This document shows positions 10,384-22,252 of a stretch of 64,000 nt of DNA, in pieces. Origin of the DNA: Phanerochaete sordida (taxonomy: Eukaryota; Basidiomycota; Agaricomycetes; Polyporales; Phanerochaetaceae). The stretch covers positions 454,359 through 518,358 of the forward strand of contig BPQB01000018.1 in NCBI GenBank assembly GCA_019973155.2, in the 5' to 3' direction. Numbering within the stretch: position 1 is the first letter of the stretch; the number at the start of each line of letters is the position of its first letter. The notes below the pieces were generated by a model. It saw nothing but the letters and a program-made list of their open reading frames with translations. It was not told the DNA's origin and did not search any database. The position numbers were made by a program, and so were the translations under genes.

Positions 10384-12419
10384 CTATCTTGATTGCACGT
10401 AGTCGTCGATCTTCAACAGGAGGCAGACGGTCTCGGTGGAGAGCTCGATCGCGCTCGTCGAGACCAGCAGAGGCTGAACCACGTCTTCCTCGAGGATGTT
10501 CGAGATGAGGCCCTGCAAGCGGTATGTCAGTAAGCCCGGGTTATCATCAAGGCTTCTGGAAGCTGACCTTGCGGATATTGATACCTGCGTTGCGCTCGCC
10601 CATCGCGTGCCTGTTGCGTAGCTCCGTGACAATGGCAATCGGATTCAGGCCAGCATTCTCTGCGAGGGTTGTAGGGATAACCTCCAGGGCATCCGCGTAA
10701 GCCTGGAAGCAGTACGCCTCCATACCCTTCAGGGTGTGGGCGTACTGAGACAACAGGCGGGAGATGTGAATCTCGGGCGCGCCACCGCCAGCAATGAGTG
10801 CCCTGAAATGAATCATTACTCTCAGTATCTCGAGCTCGCTCCATGAGCGTAGGCAGCATACCGCTTCTTAACAAGGCAGCGAACGACGCAAAGCGCGTCG
10901 TGAAGGGAACGCTCAGACTCCTCCAGCACCAGACTGTTCGCACCGGTGGCAAGGATGCTAACCGTGCGGCCGGGGTTCTTGACACCAGTGACGCGGACGA
11001 CCTTAACGTCATTGTTGTTGGTCTCCTCTACGAGGTCAGCGTAGCCGAGCTTATCCTCGGTGAAAGCATCGATGTCGGCAATGGGCTTGCATCCCAAGCT
11101 CTTTGACAAGAACTCGATCTCATCGCGCTCGACATCCTTCACAACGAGGATGTTCAGACGCTTCAAGAACGTCAACGAAGTGTCGTCTACGGCATCGCGC
11201 AGGATAGACTTCTGGATCAGGAGGACGTTGCAGTTTGCCTTCTTGATCTTTTTGCAGAGGTTCAAGAGGTATTGGCGACCCTCCTTGATGACCTTGTCCA
11301 TCTGGCGATAGTCGTTGATGATGACGGTGTTGTCCATCTGAACATCGAGGTCAGACGGCTACACTCAAAATCATGGACATTATAATTTACGCACGTCTGG
11401 CTTGGGTGCACTGAGCTGGAACTGGATGATACCGATCTTCGCTTTCTCCACGCGCGTAGGTCCACCAGCAGCGACCACAACATTTTGGTTGAGAACCACA
11501 CCATCAACGAGCTCGGTGTCCTCGATGGTGCCACCGACCTTCTTGACGATGCGGATGTCACGGAGGTCGACGTTCGCGGACGTCGGGGTGACAAGACGCG
11601 TCACTGCTTGGACAGCGATGGGAGCAAGGGTGGAGGAATATTGGGACACGATCTGCTTCAAGGTTAATTATGTCTCGCGTTGATTCGTGGTGTACGCGCC
11701 TTTGAGTTGAGGGACGTTGTCGCTGCACGAAGCAGAGCAGACTTGTCCTTGAGGTCTATTGGTGTAGAAAGTTCTTCAAGGTACTCAACCGCCTTCGCAG
11801 ACGCTTTGAGGAACGACTCTGCAATGATGGTAGGGTGCAGGCCTTTCTGCAGCATCCTCTCTGCAGCACCAAGGAAGCTTCCGGCAAGCACGACAACAGA
11901 GGTTGTGCCATCACCTGCTTCAATGTCCTGAGCAGCTGAGAGATCGACAAGCTGTCGGAGCATTGTCAGCACAGCATATTACTGAGCTTCACGTTTACGC
12001 ACCATCTTTGCGGCAGGGTGCAGAGCCTGGATGCTCTTCAAGATAGTCGCGCCATCGTTGGTAATGATGACCTCTCCCTTCGGTGTTTGGATCTGCGTAC
12101 TAATTAGCATCCTGCTGCTGGCATAATAAGCAGCCTGCGCACCATCTTGTCCATACCCCTAGGTCCCAGAGACGTCCGCACGGCGTCACTGATGGCTACA
12201 TAGCGCAATATAAGCCCTTGTCCTCCATGTCGCGCACTGCTGCACACGCACCCTTCGCGGCCACCATGTTGGACAGGCGGACCTCCATGGGCTTGCCCTG
12301 CAAAGACGCGTTTAGCTCAGGCTTTTTGCGGCGATTGAAGCCTGACATGCCTTGTCATTAAAGGCGCTGTTCGCTCCTGACGAGCCGGAGGTAGCAGGGA
12401 CTGCCGAACGAGCAGCCAT
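10384..12419 (-). CDS. CCT4: T-complex protein 1 subunit delta (CCT4)
   Basis: A group II chaperonin subunit of the eight-member TRiC/CCT ring, which folds actin, tubulin and other cytosolic proteins with ATP. Family motifs appear in order: '[13 protein letters not shown]' and '[12 protein letters not shown]' (nucleotide site), '[19 protein letters not shown]' (the GDGTT ATP motif), 'ATTSLNSK', '[14 protein letters not shown]', '[18 protein letters not shown]', '[10 protein letters not shown]' and '[11 protein letters not shown]', ending in '[11 protein letters not shown]'. The delta identity rests on the N-terminal F.DK.KP...R.SN and the C-terminal IDD-VxxR. Several short introns interrupt it, and the first is GC-AG (12298-12350). 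It is tail-to-tail with the adaptin gene, 72 bp apart, and diverges from UFD1. Confidence 0.95.
12298..12350 (-). other. GC-AG intron in CCT4
   Basis: On the minus strand the exon ends AATGACAAG and the intron starts GCATGT and ends TTTGCAG, 53 nt, with GCTAAAC as a likely branch site. The join [13 protein letters not shown] matches the conserved CCT4 N-terminus. The nearby GT gives a frame break. Confidence 0.7.
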
Positions 12420-12686
12420 AGTAAAAGTGAAGAGGTATGCGAGATCTCGACTGTCGAAACTCGAAGAGCGTGCCAGACGACGCTACTCCGGCGTCTACTA
12501 TTTTCTTACCTCCGAATGAAGGGTTGTTACAGCGGAAGCTTACCGCCTTTCACGGTTCTTCTTACTATCTGATTACATCATCCTTACCGCAATGATAATA
12601 AGATCCAATAGACGCCGGGACGCGTCATTACAGACCGAACACGCTCTTGCACGCCGCACTCATCTCTACCACACCTCAACACCATC

Positions 12687-14419
12687 ATGGATTTCGTGCG
12701 TGCATGCACCGTACCTACTGGCTGCTCTATATCTGACCGCATGAATTTACAGCCTGGCTTCCCTGGAGGCACCGCGGGCCTTTTCGCCCAGCTGTAGGTG
12801 TCTCCCAGTGCCAGTGCATAGGGAAGCTTACACTGTCTATATTCAGAGGATTCGGAGGAGGCATTCCTCAACATGCGGGGAGACCAAACCCAAGATCGTA
12901 TGACGAATACTTCAAGGCTTACAGTGTCGCGATGCTACCAGGAAAGGAGCGGGAGAACGTGAGCTACGGCGGAAAGAGTGCGTAATGCCTGCATGCCTCC
13001 TTTTCGTCTCTCTAATCGCCTGCGTAGTAATTATGCCGCCATCCGCGCTGGCTAGGCTAACGCAACTCGACCTCGAGTCCCCCTGGATGTTCAAGCTCAG
13101 CAATCCCGCGAATCCAGCCGCGTCTACACATAGTGGTGTCCTCGAGTTCATCGCGGAGGAAGGTGTCGTCCACCTCCCACATTGGATGATGAAGACACTA
13201 CGCCTCGACGAAGGCGATCCCATCCGGGTTACTGGATGCGAGCTGCTGAAGGGCAAATTTGTGAAGCTGCAAGCACAGACCGTCGACTTCCTCGAGATTT
13301 CGGACCCCAAAGCCGTGTAAGTACTATCCAAGAAACTAGGACAGTCCATATACTGAACATTCTGTCTGTAGTCTCGAACAAGCTCTTCGTCATTTCTCTT
13401 GCTTGACACAAGGGGATATCATCGAGATCTCATACAACACGATCAAGTTCGGGCTGCTAGTAATGGAAACCCAGCCAGGCGGCGAAGGCATCTCCGTGCT
13501 AGATACGGACCTGGAAGTGGACTTCGCTGCACCAGTTGGCTATGTCGAACCTGAGCGGCCCAAACCACCTCCCCCGACAACCATGGCGAGCAAACTGCAG
13601 ATCGACGTCAACGCGTCCACGCCGACTTCTTCGCGCCCTGGGTCAGCGCTGGGAGGCACATTTAACGTTGGAGGCAAGGCAGGAGTCAGCAAGGAAGGCG
13701 AACGGTGGGAGGCCTTCAAAGGTAAGGGCGAAACTCTTGGCGGCCGCAAAACGAAGGGCAAGGGTATCAGTCACCGCAAGGCTGAAGAGATTGCAGAAGG
13801 CAGCAAGATCATTCGGTCAGAGTGCGTGTTCTCGCGTTCACCGTGGTGTCTGGGCGCGCAGCTGACGCCTCCTGATATAGCAACCACCGAGTCGTCACGA
13901 CAGATAGCCTGGAAGCAGGAGCGTCTGCTCCCGCCCCGCTAAACCTCCCCTTCGGCCAACTGTTCTTCGGATTTAACATCCCTCCGTACAAGCCAGACGA
14001 GAAGGCGAAGGAAGCACCAAAGTCTCCAGTATGCTGCCCATGTCTGCCCGGTCTTGCAGCCATTTTAACCTCTCTTTAAGCAGCCAGCCGCTTTCGGTGG
14101 CTCTGGCAACACCCTCACTGGGCGCTCAACAGGGTCCTCGAGCGCAAATGCGAAGGGTAAGGCCAGGGAAGAGCCGCCGGCGGCGGAGAGCGCACATTCG
14201 TGGGGCACCAGCGGGAACACGCTGAGTGCGCGTGCTCCAGCACCTGCGGCGAGCAACCCTGCGGCAGTCGGTGCTGGGGGCGCCAGCGTCCCTGTTGCTC
14301 GCAGACCCACTGGCGGAGGAACACAAGAGTCACCACTAGTCATCGATGACGATGACGGTGATTACTACGATGACGGGATGGACGAGGGAGAGGACTATAT
14401 GGACTACGACAGCGACTGA
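12687..14419 (+). CDS. UFD1: ubiquitin fusion degradation protein 1 (Ufd1)
   Basis: Ufd1 is the ubiquitin-binding partner of Npl4 that recruits Cdc48/p97 to ubiquitylated substrates in ER-associated and chromatin-linked degradation. The first exon is very short (ATG GAT TTC, donor at 12696). Later exons give a Gly-rich leader, 'YDEYFKAYSVAMLPGKER', 'YGGKIIMPPSAL', 'LTQLDLESPWMFKL', 'HSGVLEFIAEEGVVHLPHWM' and 'QGDIIEISYNT', which is the double-psi beta-barrel N-domain. The C-terminal part is low-complexity (FKGKGETLGGRK...) with a 'FFGFNIPPYKP' segment resembling the Cdc48-binding region, and it ends in an acidic tail (IDDDDGDYYDDGMDE). The protein is longer than yeast Ufd1 (361 residues) because of the Ser/Gly/Ala-rich tail. 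Splice joins are all GT-AG. Confidence 0.93.
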
Positions 14420-14542
14420 GACCGTCTTGTTCGGCTGCAGAGGCCTGCGCCACGATGTTTGTATCTCCAGGCAGGCGTGTATCCTTGTATAATATAGATA
14501 GTACGAGACATATGGAGGAGGAGCGGTGCACATTAATACCGA

Positions 14543-16568
14543 CTACAACATAGGTACGCCGATGCCTCTGCCTGCGGGGACATCGCCTATCGCAGTCAAA
14601 CCAGACATGCCGGATGTCCGCCAGTTGTACAGGTAGTAGTTGAGCAGACCGTCTCCCGCACCGAACTGTTCGCGAGCCGTCAGCCATCCCGGACTCGTTC
14701 AAAGATTGCGGAGTACGCACCTTGAGGTCCTGCAGGAAGCAGACATTGTCCATGAGCGTTAGTGCATTGAACACATCGAATTTGGCCTGGTCCGCAACAA
14801 TCAACGCGTCGCCGACGAGCTCTTCCAGCCGCTTCTTGAGGCGGCCGTCCTCATCGGCACCCTCCTCGAGGCCAACGGTGGTAGCATAGAAGTAGAGGTA
14901 TGCCGCATTCAGAACGTTGTACTTCGGGTGGTTCATGATCGTCGATGGTAGCGAGTAGAAAGAGAAGAAGTCCGTGATCTTGTGTGTCTCTGGGTTCTAT
15001 GAAGAGCGCGATGAGCTGGGGCAGGATCTTCACCAGGAAGATATACGCACCTCGACCACATACGTCCAGACCACCTGGCCATCCCGCGGCTTCCGCCAGC
15101 TCTCCTTCTCGGAGGGCCCGACGCCACGCCCGCTGAGGAACTGGTGGCGGACCTCCTCCTCGGTGAGGACGAGGGCCATGGTGAAGCGGCGGTAGTACGC
15201 GCCGTAGAGCGCGGCGACCTCGGGGACGTCGCGCTCCTCCATCTCGCGGAGGCCCTCGCGCTCGAGGCGCGGCCGCTCGGGCACCTTGTTCAGGCGCATC
15301 ATGCGCGCGAGCGTCTGGTTCTGCGGGACGTGCGTGAAGCGCACGTTGACGAGCTTCGGCACGTTCAGGCAGCGGTGGTAGTACTTGCACACGGACACGG
15401 GCGTCGGGAGCAGCGTCCCCGCGGTGTACAGCGCCTGGAACACGCCCTTCAGGTTGCACTGCCGCGTCACCTCCTTGATGAGCACCGGCGTGAGGCGCTT
15501 CGAGCGCAGCTTCTTGTGCACACACAGGAAGTTGACTTCGCTCGCGTTGATGATGCTGCGGCCGGTGAGCAGATATATGCAGGGATGCCGACGTCGACTC
15601 ACTTCTCGCGGACGCGGAGGGTAATTGGGACGGCGCAGATGAACGCCACGAGTCTCTTGCTAGACGCCACGCGCACCGCGACGTGCCAGTCTTTGTGGTA
15701 CCCAGGAGGCATCAGTGCCCTGTGACATAGAGTGAGCATATATCCAGTGACTCGGGGATATAAAGCGTACCAGCGCAGGAATTCCGCAGAATACTGGAAA
15801 CGGAATGACGCGTCGTCGTCTTCGACGTAGTGTCCAGAGAGAAGCTCATATAGCTCACGAAGCTGGGGGATTGACGTTTGTCAGCGCGGTCGTAGGGAAC
15901 ACTGTGTATGACAACGCACTTGCGCATCGTCTGTCGCATCCACGGTGGACCACTCGAAGTCCTTGGGAAGCGCACTGGGCTCCTGCGGCAATTCTGACGG
16001 CGGCTTGGAAGGCTCGATGTAGCCATCGGTAGTGGGAGCATCTTCGCCTGGACACCACAGTCAGTCACGTAGCAAGCAGCATGCATGCAAGGGATAATCA
16101 CCGAGCTGGGGGACAGGCTGCGTAGACCAGAACTAGCACGGCACCGACATCAGCACCCATCCGCCGCCCCGGCCGCGCACCACACACCTTGTGCCCTCCG
16201 GTATCCTTCTTGTTCTTGCCAAACACGCCGCTCTTGCCCTGCACGACGTCCCTGATCTTCATCTGCTCGAGCGCCGCGCGCACCGTCGCCTCGTCCGCCT
16301 CGGGCGCCTGGCCGGTCTCCTTCACCTTCTCGAGCACGACGTCGACGAGGGCGGCGGGCACGGCGTCCTTGCGCAGCGCGCCGAGGGCGCGCAGCGCGCG
16401 GTTGCGCTTCTTCTTCTGCTTTTTGCCCGCCGGCGCCGCCATGCTCGCGGCCGCGGCGGGCCCGTCCTGCTCGTCCTCGGAGCCCTCTGAGCCCGAGCTG
16501 CTCTGCGCGGGGTCTTGCTCCTCGGGCGCGGGCTCGACGGCCCTCGCCTTGCCGTTGCTCGCCGACAT
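14543..16568 (-). CDS. NMT1: glycylpeptide N-tetradecanoyltransferase (N-myristoyltransferase)
   Basis: Transfers myristate from myristoyl-CoA to the N-terminal glycine of cytosolic proteins. The N-terminal ~150 residues are acidic and then strongly basic ([14 protein letters not shown]), a usual ribosome-associating extension. The catalytic fold follows: '[10 protein letters not shown]', '[20 protein letters not shown]', '[16 protein letters not shown]', then the signature [20 protein letters not shown] and '[12 protein letters not shown]'. Further on come '[17 protein letters not shown]', '[14 protein letters not shown]' and the C-terminal '[15 protein letters not shown]'. The family protein ends soon after this motif; here about 20 more residues follow. 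Several introns of ~50-60 nt occur. The gene is convergent with UFD1 (123 bp). Confidence 0.95.
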
Positions 16569-16833
16569 CGTGGGTGGGGGTGCTGGGTGCGCGGGGGCTG
16601 CTGGGAGGGGCAGGTGGCGGTACCCGTAAGAGGATCTACAGGCGCGTCATCAGCCCGGTATCGAAAACACAATCGCGCTAAATTGCGCCCGCCCTGGTCG
16701 CGCGCGACTACGACGACGACACGTATTTCCGAGAGATAATTTGATTCTAGGCGGTAGGATACAAGGACTCTAACAACAAGCAATACGTATCGATCACGTA
16801 GACGACGACTGCGGTACAACTGCGCGAACGAGT

Positions 16834-18299
16834 TTATGGACCTCTTCGTCGGCGCTTCACCCGTTCTGCCAGGGTGAAATATTCCACCTCAACTGCGCCC
16901 TCTGTCGCAGATAGACGTTCAAAGACAGCTGCAGTGACTGCAACCGTTTCTTCCTGAACGGCTACCTTCTTCCCGCGTTTCCGTTTTGAAGGAGATGGTG
17001 ATTGCATGGGGGTTGCAGGAAGTGAGCCTGTAGGTGTCGCCACCGCAGTGGTCGAGTCAGACGGGACTGGAGAGTCCAGTCCGTACGACGCAAATGCCTT
17101 GAGATCGGACGTAAAAAGCACCTGCTTTAATTGTCAGTGATCATGCAGAACTGCTGTGAAAGTCGAGACTCACCGATTGCGCCCAGCCGGCGTAGGTTCC
17201 CCAAACGTTGACAAGCTTGGTATTTACCATGTCGTAGAGCTGCGGGGTCATATTCGTCTTTGCCTTACTGCCAGCAACGCCATAGTATTTCTTTGCAATG
17301 TCGTGGACATGCGTATCCACGGGTACAACCTCGGGCTGAAATAAGGTCAGGGATGGCGCCGCAAGTTTAAGCCTGCGACGTACCTTGTCCATGCTCATGA
17401 GCAAGACGCAATCCGCAACCTTGCGACCGACGCCCATGAGTTTGAGCAGCTCTATCCTGGCATCGGCTGTGGTCATAGCTCTGAGCTTAGATAGCCATTC
17501 CTCTGCTGGTTCTGGTCGCGTTCCTGCAACAGATGGTGAACCATGCGCGTCGACTAGCATCTTCGCAGTCTTTTGAATAAAGTCTGCGCGGTATCCAAAA
17601 CCCAGTTTACGCAAATTGGCTGCTACCTCCGGCGCAGATAGTACAGATGGCGGAGGAAAAGGATGGTAGGCTTCGACGCCGAGCTCTCCTTCAGCTTCGT
17701 CAGGTGGGGGTAGCGAGAGCAAAGCCGGGGTATATTCAGTGCACAGCGCCTTGACCATCTTGGAGATGCGCTTTATGTTGTTGTTGGAAGAGCAGATGAA
17801 CCTATAGGCTGAAGTGAGCTCGCTATAGACACAGTACGAGTTGCTGCACATACGACAGAAGGCACTCAAAGGGATCCTGCCTGAGCAACCGTATGCCACT
17901 GAACCTGTGCCGAAGCTTTCGAAACACAGGGTCGCGGTCGCTCCACTCTTCGTAGAGTTGCAGAAGGTCGACGTCGAGCTGAAAGTAGTCACGTATCCAG
18001 GACAAGGTCTGTGCTTCTCGAGTGTCATCGTCCAGAGGTTTCAGCGATGTTGGGCAGACCGAACGGTAGTATAACGCGTCTGGAGTCTGACGCAGACATA
18101 CGACGCGGTCTTTGAGACAAAACCGGTATTCATGCGAAGGGGTAGTCGCATCCGCGGCTGTGTCTGGTGCACATCGTGTAAGAGGAAAGATGGACCACCT
18201 GAATGACTGGCCACACTGCAGGACGGCGGCCAGGGACAGCTGAGCAAGCGGCAGCGGGAGCTTGCGGAAGCCTGCCGTGAGTGCCGCGGCGGCGGCCAT
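16834..18299 (-). CDS. OGG1: 8-oxoguanine DNA glycosylase/AP lyase (Ogg1)
   Basis: Removes 8-oxoguanine opposite cytosine in base-excision repair. The N-terminal OGG domain has 'LAAVLQCGQSFRW' and 'WSDRDPVFRKL'; the HhH-GPD part has 'FICSSNNNIKRISKMV', 'LRKLGFGYRADFI' and the hairpin 'LMGVGRKVADCVLLM' with the catalytic lysine of the GVGxKVAD motif. The general-base aspartate lies in 'VVPVDTHVHDIAKKYY'. All key residues of the family are present. The last exon adds a basic tail (SPSKRKRGKKV and VKRRRRGP) that looks like a nuclear localisation signal. I chose the ATG at 18299 (MAAAAALTAGF) because it leads straight into the conserved domain; ATGs at 18377 and 18362 are in frame and would add 26 or 21 residues. 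Confidence 0.92.
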
Positions 18300-18874
18300 C
18301 GTGCAAGCAAGAGAAGGAAGAGAACGGTGCGAGGGACGCAGACGAGAAGCACGATCTGCCATTCGGACAAAGAGCACATGATCGGCACCGGTGATGGCGC
18401 ATCAAAATAGCGGAGCGCCGGCGTAGGATTACCGTCTGAAAGTAAACTGGCAAGTCGGACAAGACGTCGCCATACGTTGATGCGTCTCCCTGCGCTGCCT
18501 GCAGATCCTCGAGAACGAGCTGTCTGGCGACATACGCCGCCCGGCACGCTTTCATGATCAGTAATGAGTGTTTTCGCCGCCAAGCGGCGGCGGCAACACC
18601 AATCTCATACACAGCATTTGGATGACATGGCTGAGGGTGTAGTCTACGCGCTCCTATAGCAACTCTGGGCCTAGGTTTTCGTAAGAAGACCTCCGCTGGT
18701 TGTTGCAGCGATTTGTAGCAATTCGACACTACCTTGCGCCACTTACTTATCTTTACTTACGATAACTTACCGATCAGACGTGGATGTAAGAAAGCGGAGC
18801 TTATACCCCTTACTCACGGGCTTACGGTCATTATTTACTTACCTCGATAAGCTATACCGGCCGGCATCTTCTTC
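18300..18874 (-). other. intergenic region upstream of OGG1, no supported gene
   Basis: Between the OGG1 start and the left NPR2 block. A minus-strand open frame crosses 18130-18729, but it overlaps the OGG1 coding exon and I recognise nothing in it. The stretch near 18740-18850 is rich in TTAC repeats (ACTTACTTATC...TTACTTACG) and lower in GC. Confidence 0.5.
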
Positions 18875-19079
18875 CGCAACACTGCTGGAGGCGCTTCCCA
18901 GCCATATGGATCCTCGTGAGTGCATCCAGCCAGCAAAAGCTGATTGTTAAAATTAAGTCCTTCGCCGAGGCAAGTTGTTCATTTGTCCGCATCCCACCTC
19001 TCCTTACAACGCTCACGATGCCTCCTGCACCCACGTAGGTCACCGTCCGGGTGCTCTGCCCGCGTCATACCCACTGAAC

Positions 19080-21155
19080 ATGGCCGAGTCCAGCCCATCC
19101 TTCTTGCCGCGCATAGAGTCCGTATTCTATGCGGTATTCGACGAGCACCAGGGTCCGAAGATCGTCCATCAGGTACCTGAGGGTCTCATCGCCGGCCAGC
19201 ACTCCAACTTTGCCAATGTCTTCTCCGTACCCGGCAGCCTCTTCACGACCTCGCCCACGAGCTCGACACCAGGCCCGTTCCCCTCGGAGCAGTCGATTGC
19301 ACGGGTTGCCGCGTCCGTACTGTCTTCCCCGGTCCTGTCGCGTCTCGGCGAGCGGCCGCTCTTCCCGTCCCCGCAGAAGCGCGGGACCGCTGCCGGCCGC
19401 ATCCTCTTCAACTTCGACGACGTGTCCAAGTACATCATCCCTCCGAGTGCGCTGTGCGGACGCCTCGTCAAGTTCGCGACGCGTAGCCACCGGATCATAG
19501 GGTTCCCCGTCGAACTCAAGGGCCGCTACCGGCGGAACTACTTCCGCTACAACCTCTGCTTCGTCTTCGACCGGAACGCGGACCTCAGCTGCTACGAGCC
19601 CGTCGTCCGCAAGGTCAGCCGCGTGCTGACGTCGTGCGAGGTGCGCGCGCCCGTCTCTGTGCCGCGCGCCGGCTGACGCTGCGCAGGAGGAGTCCGCCTT
19701 CCTGTCCGGCCCCAACAGCGCGCCCGCGATCCACGCGATCCTGGAGCAGCTCTACGAGGACCTGAACTCGTACTCGGAGACGTCCATCCAGATCGACGAG
19801 TTCAACTCCATCGATCTCAAGATCTTTCCGTTCTACCCGAACCCGCCGCCGGTTAAGGACTGGCAGGTGCCCCTCGCCCTCATCAACATCACCCGGAGGA
19901 TCGAGCCGAACTGGGACCTGACCGTGGCGAAGGTCGTGCAATATATAGACGGTGTGAACCATGTCGCCCGAATAGCGCGGCTCGCGGATTGCGACATCGA
20001 TTTGTGCCGGCAGGCTATGGCCCACCTATTGTAGGTGCACGGCTCGCGCCACATTAACGCCGCGCGTCTCACGGCGTTCACCCACAGATACTACCAGGTC
20101 ATCATGATGATTGACATCTTTCAGTATTTGAACATGTACACCCTGCGAAAAAGCGTGCAATGGCTGGCCGACGAGCCGCACGTCAGGGAAGAATGTGGAC
20201 CTTACGCCACTAGGCCAGGTAATGTGCACTACGATCGTTATATGCGCGCAGAGACTTATTTCTCGCCAGACCGCGACACCCCCGACTGGCCGAAGCTCCT
20301 GCACTTGTACTCGCGACTAAAGCCAGGGATAACAGTCTACGAATGGATGGAAGAATATGGCGTGCAAGACCTCGGCATCGATGTCCGCCGCTTTACCAGC
20401 TTCGGAGTCGTCAAGGTAGGGTCCCCAGCTACGCTCCAACGAACCGCGCGCTCAACCTCCCCCAGGGCTTCCTCCGCAGAGTGCACCGCTGGCCCGTGCT
20501 TCTGCGCCCCGCCGACGCCCCCGGCGCGCCGCTCGAGAAGAGCGGGCTCTCCGCGGACATGAGCCGCACGCCGACGCGCACAAAATCCGAGCAGCACACC
20601 AAGCACCCGCTGCACGCGCTCGAGCCCACCGCCGCGCCGCCCGAGCCGCAGAAGCGGCCGAGCCTCGCAGAGACAACGCTCGAGCAGCTGCGCGCGCGCG
20701 AGGCGCAGCGCCAGACGCTCCCGAGCCGGCGCACGCGCGCGCAGCGCTCGGACAGCATCGCGACGATCACCGTCGACCACTTCCGCCGGCACGGCGGCGC
20801 GGCGAACGGCGCGCAGATCACGCCGCCGTCGCCGCGCACGCTCGTGAAGCTCTCGCCGGACCTCCTCGGCGGCAGCAGCGAGCTCGTCGACAGCGAGCAC
20901 TCGAGCGGCGGGCTCTCGGTCATGACCGTGTCGCGCCCGCGCCTCTCGCGCTCGCCGTCTGCGCCGCTCGCGCCGCTGCAGGCCCCGGGCCCGCCGTACC
21001 CGCCCGAGCTGCTCGCGCTGCTCGACGGCGAGCACCACACGGACGAGCTGTGCACGCGCTTCGAGGTCGGGCTGCCGGTGCTCGAGGAGTGGCTGCGGAT
21101 TGCGGGCGGTGGAGGCGACGAGGACTTCGGACAGGTCGCGATAATATACAGGTGA
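19080..21155 (+). CDS. NPR2: nitrogen permease regulator 2 (Npr2), left copy lacking one intron
   Basis: Npr2 (NPRL2) pairs with Npr3 and Iml1 in SEACIT/GATOR1, the GAP complex that restrains TORC1 at the vacuole when amino acids are scarce. The start MAESSPSFLPRIESVFYAVF leads into the longin-type N-terminus (EHQGPKIVHQVPEG). Later motifs include 'LKGRYRRNYFRYNLCFVFD', 'CDIDLCRQAMAHLL', 'IFQYLNMYTLRKSVQWLAD' and the C-terminal 'HHTDELCTRFEVGLPVLEEW' ending in VAIIYR. Introns of 46, 57 and 50 nt remain and the frame closes at 640 residues, so the copy is intact. A Ser/Arg-rich linker separates the middle from the C-terminal domain. The intron present at 34791-34838 in the right copy is missing here: exon meets exon at 19932/19933. 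Expression of this copy is unknown. Confidence 0.9.
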
Positions 21156-21234
21156 TCGTGGACGAGGTGTATAGGGTATACCCGGGCTTCCATATACCGA
21201 GACGGGCCGTATGATACAGAGTGTCTACGCGAGA

Positions 21235-21290
21235 GTCCGGTTCGCGTTGACGTAGCCGGTGCCGTAGCAGGAGAACACAAGCTCTGTCGA
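21235..21290 (-). pseudogene. RCL1 3'-end fragment
   Basis: Reading on the minus strand it gives the last 18 codons of RCL1 (FSCYGTGYVNANRTLA then stop), as at 36127-36182, with one Leu-to-Val change. Upstream coding sequence is absent: beyond 21290 the sequence is unrelated. It is a passenger of the duplicated block, not a gene. Confidence 0.85.
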
Positions 21291-22252
21291 GTCCCTGCGC
21301 GGACGTCCGGCCTGAACACGCGCCAGATATCCCGCGCGAAGACGGTCGGCCTGCAGCGATGGGAATCAACGCGGGGCGTGTAGAGCGGAGGAGCACATAC
21401 AGGAGATCCTTCGGAGCCTCGTCATAGCGGCCTTCGAGCATGCGTGCTCGATTGCGATTGCGGACGCGCGAACGCCGCACACGAGTCGATTCGCGCGCGC
21501 CGTTGTGTGCCATGCACATGTACTAGCTAGATTTTGTCTCGTTTAACAATTTAATTATTGAGACGCGTCGTAAGCGTTTGAGATCGCAGATGTCTGCATA
21601 GCAATGACAGCTACGTACGGGTCGACTAGTGGCTGGCGTAGATGTCATCAAGTAAGTGTACTTGCTTCTACATACTAGTAGTGAGACCACGGTGCTGCCC
21701 CTTGAGTTGTCCGTCGGGACCTCAGCCGCTCATCAATAACGTCGTGCGTTTTCTCGAGCATTAACAACACTAGGGGTCGCTGAAATATTGTGTCTGCTGC
21801 TGACACTTTTAACCTTGGCACGACAGCCATACCCGAGGTCCCGAGCTGCACCTCATGAGCCATTCTGCACCACGAAGATCTGCTGCTGATTAATATGTAT
21901 CGATTCAGCCAATCCCTGGGAGCTTGTACCGGGCCTCAGGCATGCGCAGGATTGTGAAGGCTCAATATTAAATTTGTCGCAATGTCGAGCAGCGATAACA
22001 AGTACTGTACATAAAACTATGCACATACTTACAGCTTACGAGGCTACACTCTTTTCGATTAAGTGCAGTGTAAGGTTGCCAGCATTCGGCACCTTGCTAT
22101 TGGCTAGGATTGCGTCCAACCTGCCTGTAGAAACCTGGATTCCTCGGCCAAGTCTCTACATGGAAGGCGAGGGGCAGAGGAACGGTCCCTGTTGAACCCC
22201 GACCTCGGATTTGGGCCTTCTCGGGGTGAGCTGAATGTTGGGAGCTTGAGAT
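21291..22252. other. start of the gene-poor island, no supported gene
   Basis: From the break in the duplicated block up to a weak minus-strand ORF. A minus-strand open frame at 20920-21519 (MCMAHNGARESTR...) crosses the break and shadows NPR2, so I do not call it. From about 21,540 to 22,100 the sequence turns AT-richer than the flanking genes (TTTAACAATTTAATTATTG), as in decayed intergenic or transposon-derived DNA. Confidence 0.5.

Larger units (their letters stand above)
18875..21290 (+). repeat. left copy of a 2.4-kb direct repeat carrying NPR2
   Basis: Near-identical to 33733-36192 in the same orientation. Similarity starts abruptly at CCGCAACACTGCTGG and stops at GCTCTGTCGA, with unrelated sequence beyond on both sides. 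It includes ~205 bp upstream of NPR2, the whole gene, the ~80 bp downstream and the last ~56 nt of RCL1. The main length difference is one missing 48-nt NPR2 intron. Confidence 0.93.

Noticed and set aside
18130..18729. 199-codon minus frame upstream of OGG1
   Set aside because: Overlaps the OGG1 first exon in another frame and shows no similarity or splice logic.
20221..20254. candidate 33-nt intron in NPR2 (GTAATG...GCGCAG)
   Set aside because: Too short for this genome and unnecessary: reading through keeps frame in both copies.
20337..21319. long minus frames over NPR2 (and their twins at 35335-36284)
   Set aside because: Antisense of the GC-rich NPR2 linker and C-terminal exons; Arg/Ala repeats with no domain.
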